Positions 63,542 to 64,000 of a stretch of DNA of 64,000 nucleotides are shown in pieces. Below the pieces are notes generated by a model that did not search any database, was not told where the DNA came from, and was given only the letters and a program-made list of their open reading frames with translations. The DNA is from Balanoglossus misakiensis. Lineage: Eukaryota > Hemichordata. A program made the translations under genes and the position numbers. The first letter of the stretch is position 1. Every line of letters starts with the position of its first letter. Location: NCBI GenBank assembly GCA_040954595.2, contig CM082587.2, forward strand, positions 4,836,001-4,900,000. Reading direction: 5' to 3'.

Positions 63542-64000
63542 ATGGGCGCCGTGGCAATCGCGACGATAGTTCTCTCTCTGCTCGCGGGCGAGTTCGCCGT
63601 GTACTGTTACGACGCTCCGGTCGCCACTCTGGCCAGTGGTGGGAAGGTGCTCGGTCGACGCCTGGACATACTCGGAACCAAAGTCGACGCCTTTCTGGGA
63701 GTGCGCTACGCCGAGGCTCCCGTAGGGGACCTCAGGTTCCAAGTGGCGAGGCCGGTGAGCGAATCGTGGGAGAGGGGCCAAATACAAAACGCCACCCTGT
63801 TTGGAAGCGCCTGTTGGCAGGTCTATCCCGGGCACTACAACGATTTCACCGGCCACGTATGGTGGAGTACGACGGACGTCATGAGCGAGGACTGTTTGTT
63901 CCTCAACGTGTGGACGCCGTACCCAAAGCCCAGCGATTCCCCCGTCTTCGTGTTCATCCACGGCGGGAGTTTCCAGATGGGGTCGACGTCGACGCTCCTG
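63542..64000 (+). CDS. Type-B carboxylesterase / cholinesterase-like protein, N-terminal 153 codons
   Basis: An ATG at 63542 opens a hydrophobic leader (MGAVAIATIVLSLLAG), so the product is probably secreted or membrane-attached. The alpha/beta hydrolase fold begins with FLGVRYAEAPVGDLRF (52-66), the family's first signature. SACW (C91) and EDCLFLNVWTP (116-126, C118) give the cysteine pair that forms the first disulphide in cholinesterases. HGGSF (140-144) is the oxyanion-hole motif, usually HGG[GS]F. The catalytic Ser (GESAG), Glu/Asp and His lie beyond the window edge, so activity cannot be judged: it could be an esterase or a catalytically dead adhesion-type relative. The frame is open to the last base. 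A 143-codon frame on the opposite strand is a shadow. Confidence 0.92.
   Translation, partial: MGAVAIATIVLSLLAGEFAVYCYDAPVATLASGGKVLGRRLDILGTKVDAFLGVRYAEAPVGDLRFQVARPVSESWERGQIQNATLFGSACWQVYPGHYNDFTGHVWWSTTDVMSEDCLFLNVWTPYPKPSDSPVFVFIHGGSFQMGSTSTLL

Noticed and set aside
63530-63961. 143-codon minus-strand frame at the window end
   Set aside because: Antisense shadow of the carboxylesterase coding exon.

Overview
The window is animal nuclear DNA. It has widely spaced multi-exon genes with GT-AG introns, microsatellites, long G/C homopolymers and large non-coding spans. The best evidence on the lineage is a complete orthologue of the secreted vascular protein EGFL7 (EGFL7/EGFL8 type), split over eight coding exons and predicted at 274 residues. 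Its exon 7-8 tail carries the [13 protein letters not shown]...-C-x-C pattern of the vertebrate family. I infer an invertebrate deuterostome, possibly a cephalochordate, but the sequence alone does not prove this.

Layout. 1-1826: upstream DNA and putative 5' UTR. 1827-32273: the EGFL7-like gene on the + strand (signal peptide, EMI domain, EGF, calcium-binding EGF, coiled coil). Intron 1 is 21.3 kb and holds a foldback-type element (15693-18754). That element has two inverted arms of ~103-bp GAAGGA-rich tandem repeats, a ~345-bp unique centre, a flanking 10-bp direct repeat, and a nested 816-bp non-autonomous DNA transposon bounded by TAA (16640-17455). 32274-33109: 3' flank of EGFL7. 33110-59408: a giant inverted structure of about 26.3 kb. 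Each end is a 0.67-0.78 kb inverted flank about 97-98% identical to the other where they align. Inside lie two opposed arms of an 88-bp satellite (about 128 forward units, then about 153 reverse units) meeting at a switch point at 45160/45161. A 100-N assembly gap lies in the right arm, and the sequence around and after the gap is visibly noisy. 59409-59503: an orphan piece of the same satellite. 59504-63541: intergenic DNA with no recognised gene. 63542-64000: the first 153 codons of a type-B carboxylesterase/cholinesterase-like gene on the + strand, cut by the window edge.

The two genes have no evident functional link. EGFL7 proteins are secreted, matrix-associated regulators of vessel and cell organisation; the esterase is probably a secreted or membrane-attached alpha/beta hydrolase. 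The striking content is structural: two unrelated inverted tandem-repeat structures of very different size, one in an intron of EGFL7 and one starting 0.8 kb past its stop codon. All lengths and identities were counted by eye; no database search was run.
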